Assembly: GCA_003551455.1 (NCBI GenBank)
Contig: PUMR01000047.1
Span: 1 to 5,302, forward strand
Length of the DNA stretch: 5,302 nucleotides
Origin: Mollicutes bacterium
GTDB lineage: Bacteria > Bacillota_I > Bacilli_A > Izemoplasmatales > Izemoplasmataceae
Direction of reading: 5' to 3'
The notes under the pieces: generated by a model
Database searches by the model: none
What the model saw: the letters and a program-made list of their open reading frames with translations, nothing else
Told to the model about the DNA's origin: nothing
Shown here: positions 5,294 through 5,302 of the stretch, in pieces
Layout: every line of letters starts with the position of its first letter
Position numbering within the stretch: position 1 is the first letter of the stretch
Translations under genes and position numbers: made by a program

Positions 5294-5302
5294 ATGCGCA
5301 CA
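5294..5302 (+). CDS. Start of the next gene (three codons visible)
   Basis: GGAGGA (5281-5286) lies 7 nt before an ATG at 5294, which opens a frame reading Met-Arg-Thr to the window edge. The spacing and match to the Shine-Dalgarno consensus are good, so a gene very likely begins here. It follows a strong terminator by about 50 nt. It should therefore have its own promoter, but I see no clear hexamers in 5246-5280. Nothing can be said of its product. Confidence 0.6.

Overview
The window looks like chromosomal DNA from a low-GC Gram-positive lineage, either Bacillota or a walled or wall-less relative such as the Izemoplasma/Acholeplasma side of Mycoplasmatota. The reasons are AGGAGG-type ribosome binding sites, lipoprotein signal peptides with short K-rich N-termini, TTGnnn/TATAAT promoters and a classic intrinsic terminator. 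TGA is read as stop: the large gene ends in TGA and its terminator hairpin starts 8 nt later, so the Mycoplasma code (TGA = Trp) does not apply. Coding DNA is fairly GC-rich, with C-ending codons favoured, and the intergenic DNA is clearly more AT-rich. The phylum call is an inference.

Layout from left to right. Positions 1-119 (minus) hold the first 39 codons of a lipoprotein that runs off the left edge. Positions 120-674 are a long gap with no convincing gene. It carries candidate minus-strand promoters, a tandem 9-bp direct repeat at the predicted start of one transcript, a small inverted repeat, and an unexplained long imperfect hairpin (553-635) followed by a perfect but orphan Shine-Dalgarno sequence. 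Positions 675-1187 (minus) encode a 170-aa protein with two membrane segments and a charged cytoplasmic tail, of unknown function. Positions 1188-1681 are a divergent AT-rich promoter region, with a GC-rich hairpin and a second hairpin over the Shine-Dalgarno site in the leader of the 170-aa gene. Positions 1682-5206 (plus) encode the main gene, a 1174-aa lipoprotein with seven tandem Ig-like repeats (atrophied bacterial Ig, aBig_2 type) followed by a linker and a C-terminal S41-family serine protease domain. A strong intrinsic terminator follows at 5215-5245. A new plus-strand gene starts at 5294 with a good ribosome binding site, but only three codons are visible.

The main protein can be read as a surface-tethered protease. 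The lipobox Cys, the only cysteine in the protein, anchors it to the outer face of the membrane. About 630 residues of acidic Ig-like modules form a stalk, and the S41 domain sits at the tip. The S41 domain keeps the nucleophile Ser and a conserved His but has Gly where CtpA-type enzymes have the catalytic Lys. The partial lipoprotein and the two-pass membrane protein suggest an envelope-related neighbourhood, but no shared operon or pathway is shown. I see no CRISPR array, mobile element, rRNA or tRNA, and no clear multi-gene novel system. The best candidates for something undescribed are the noncoding structures in the two long gaps.
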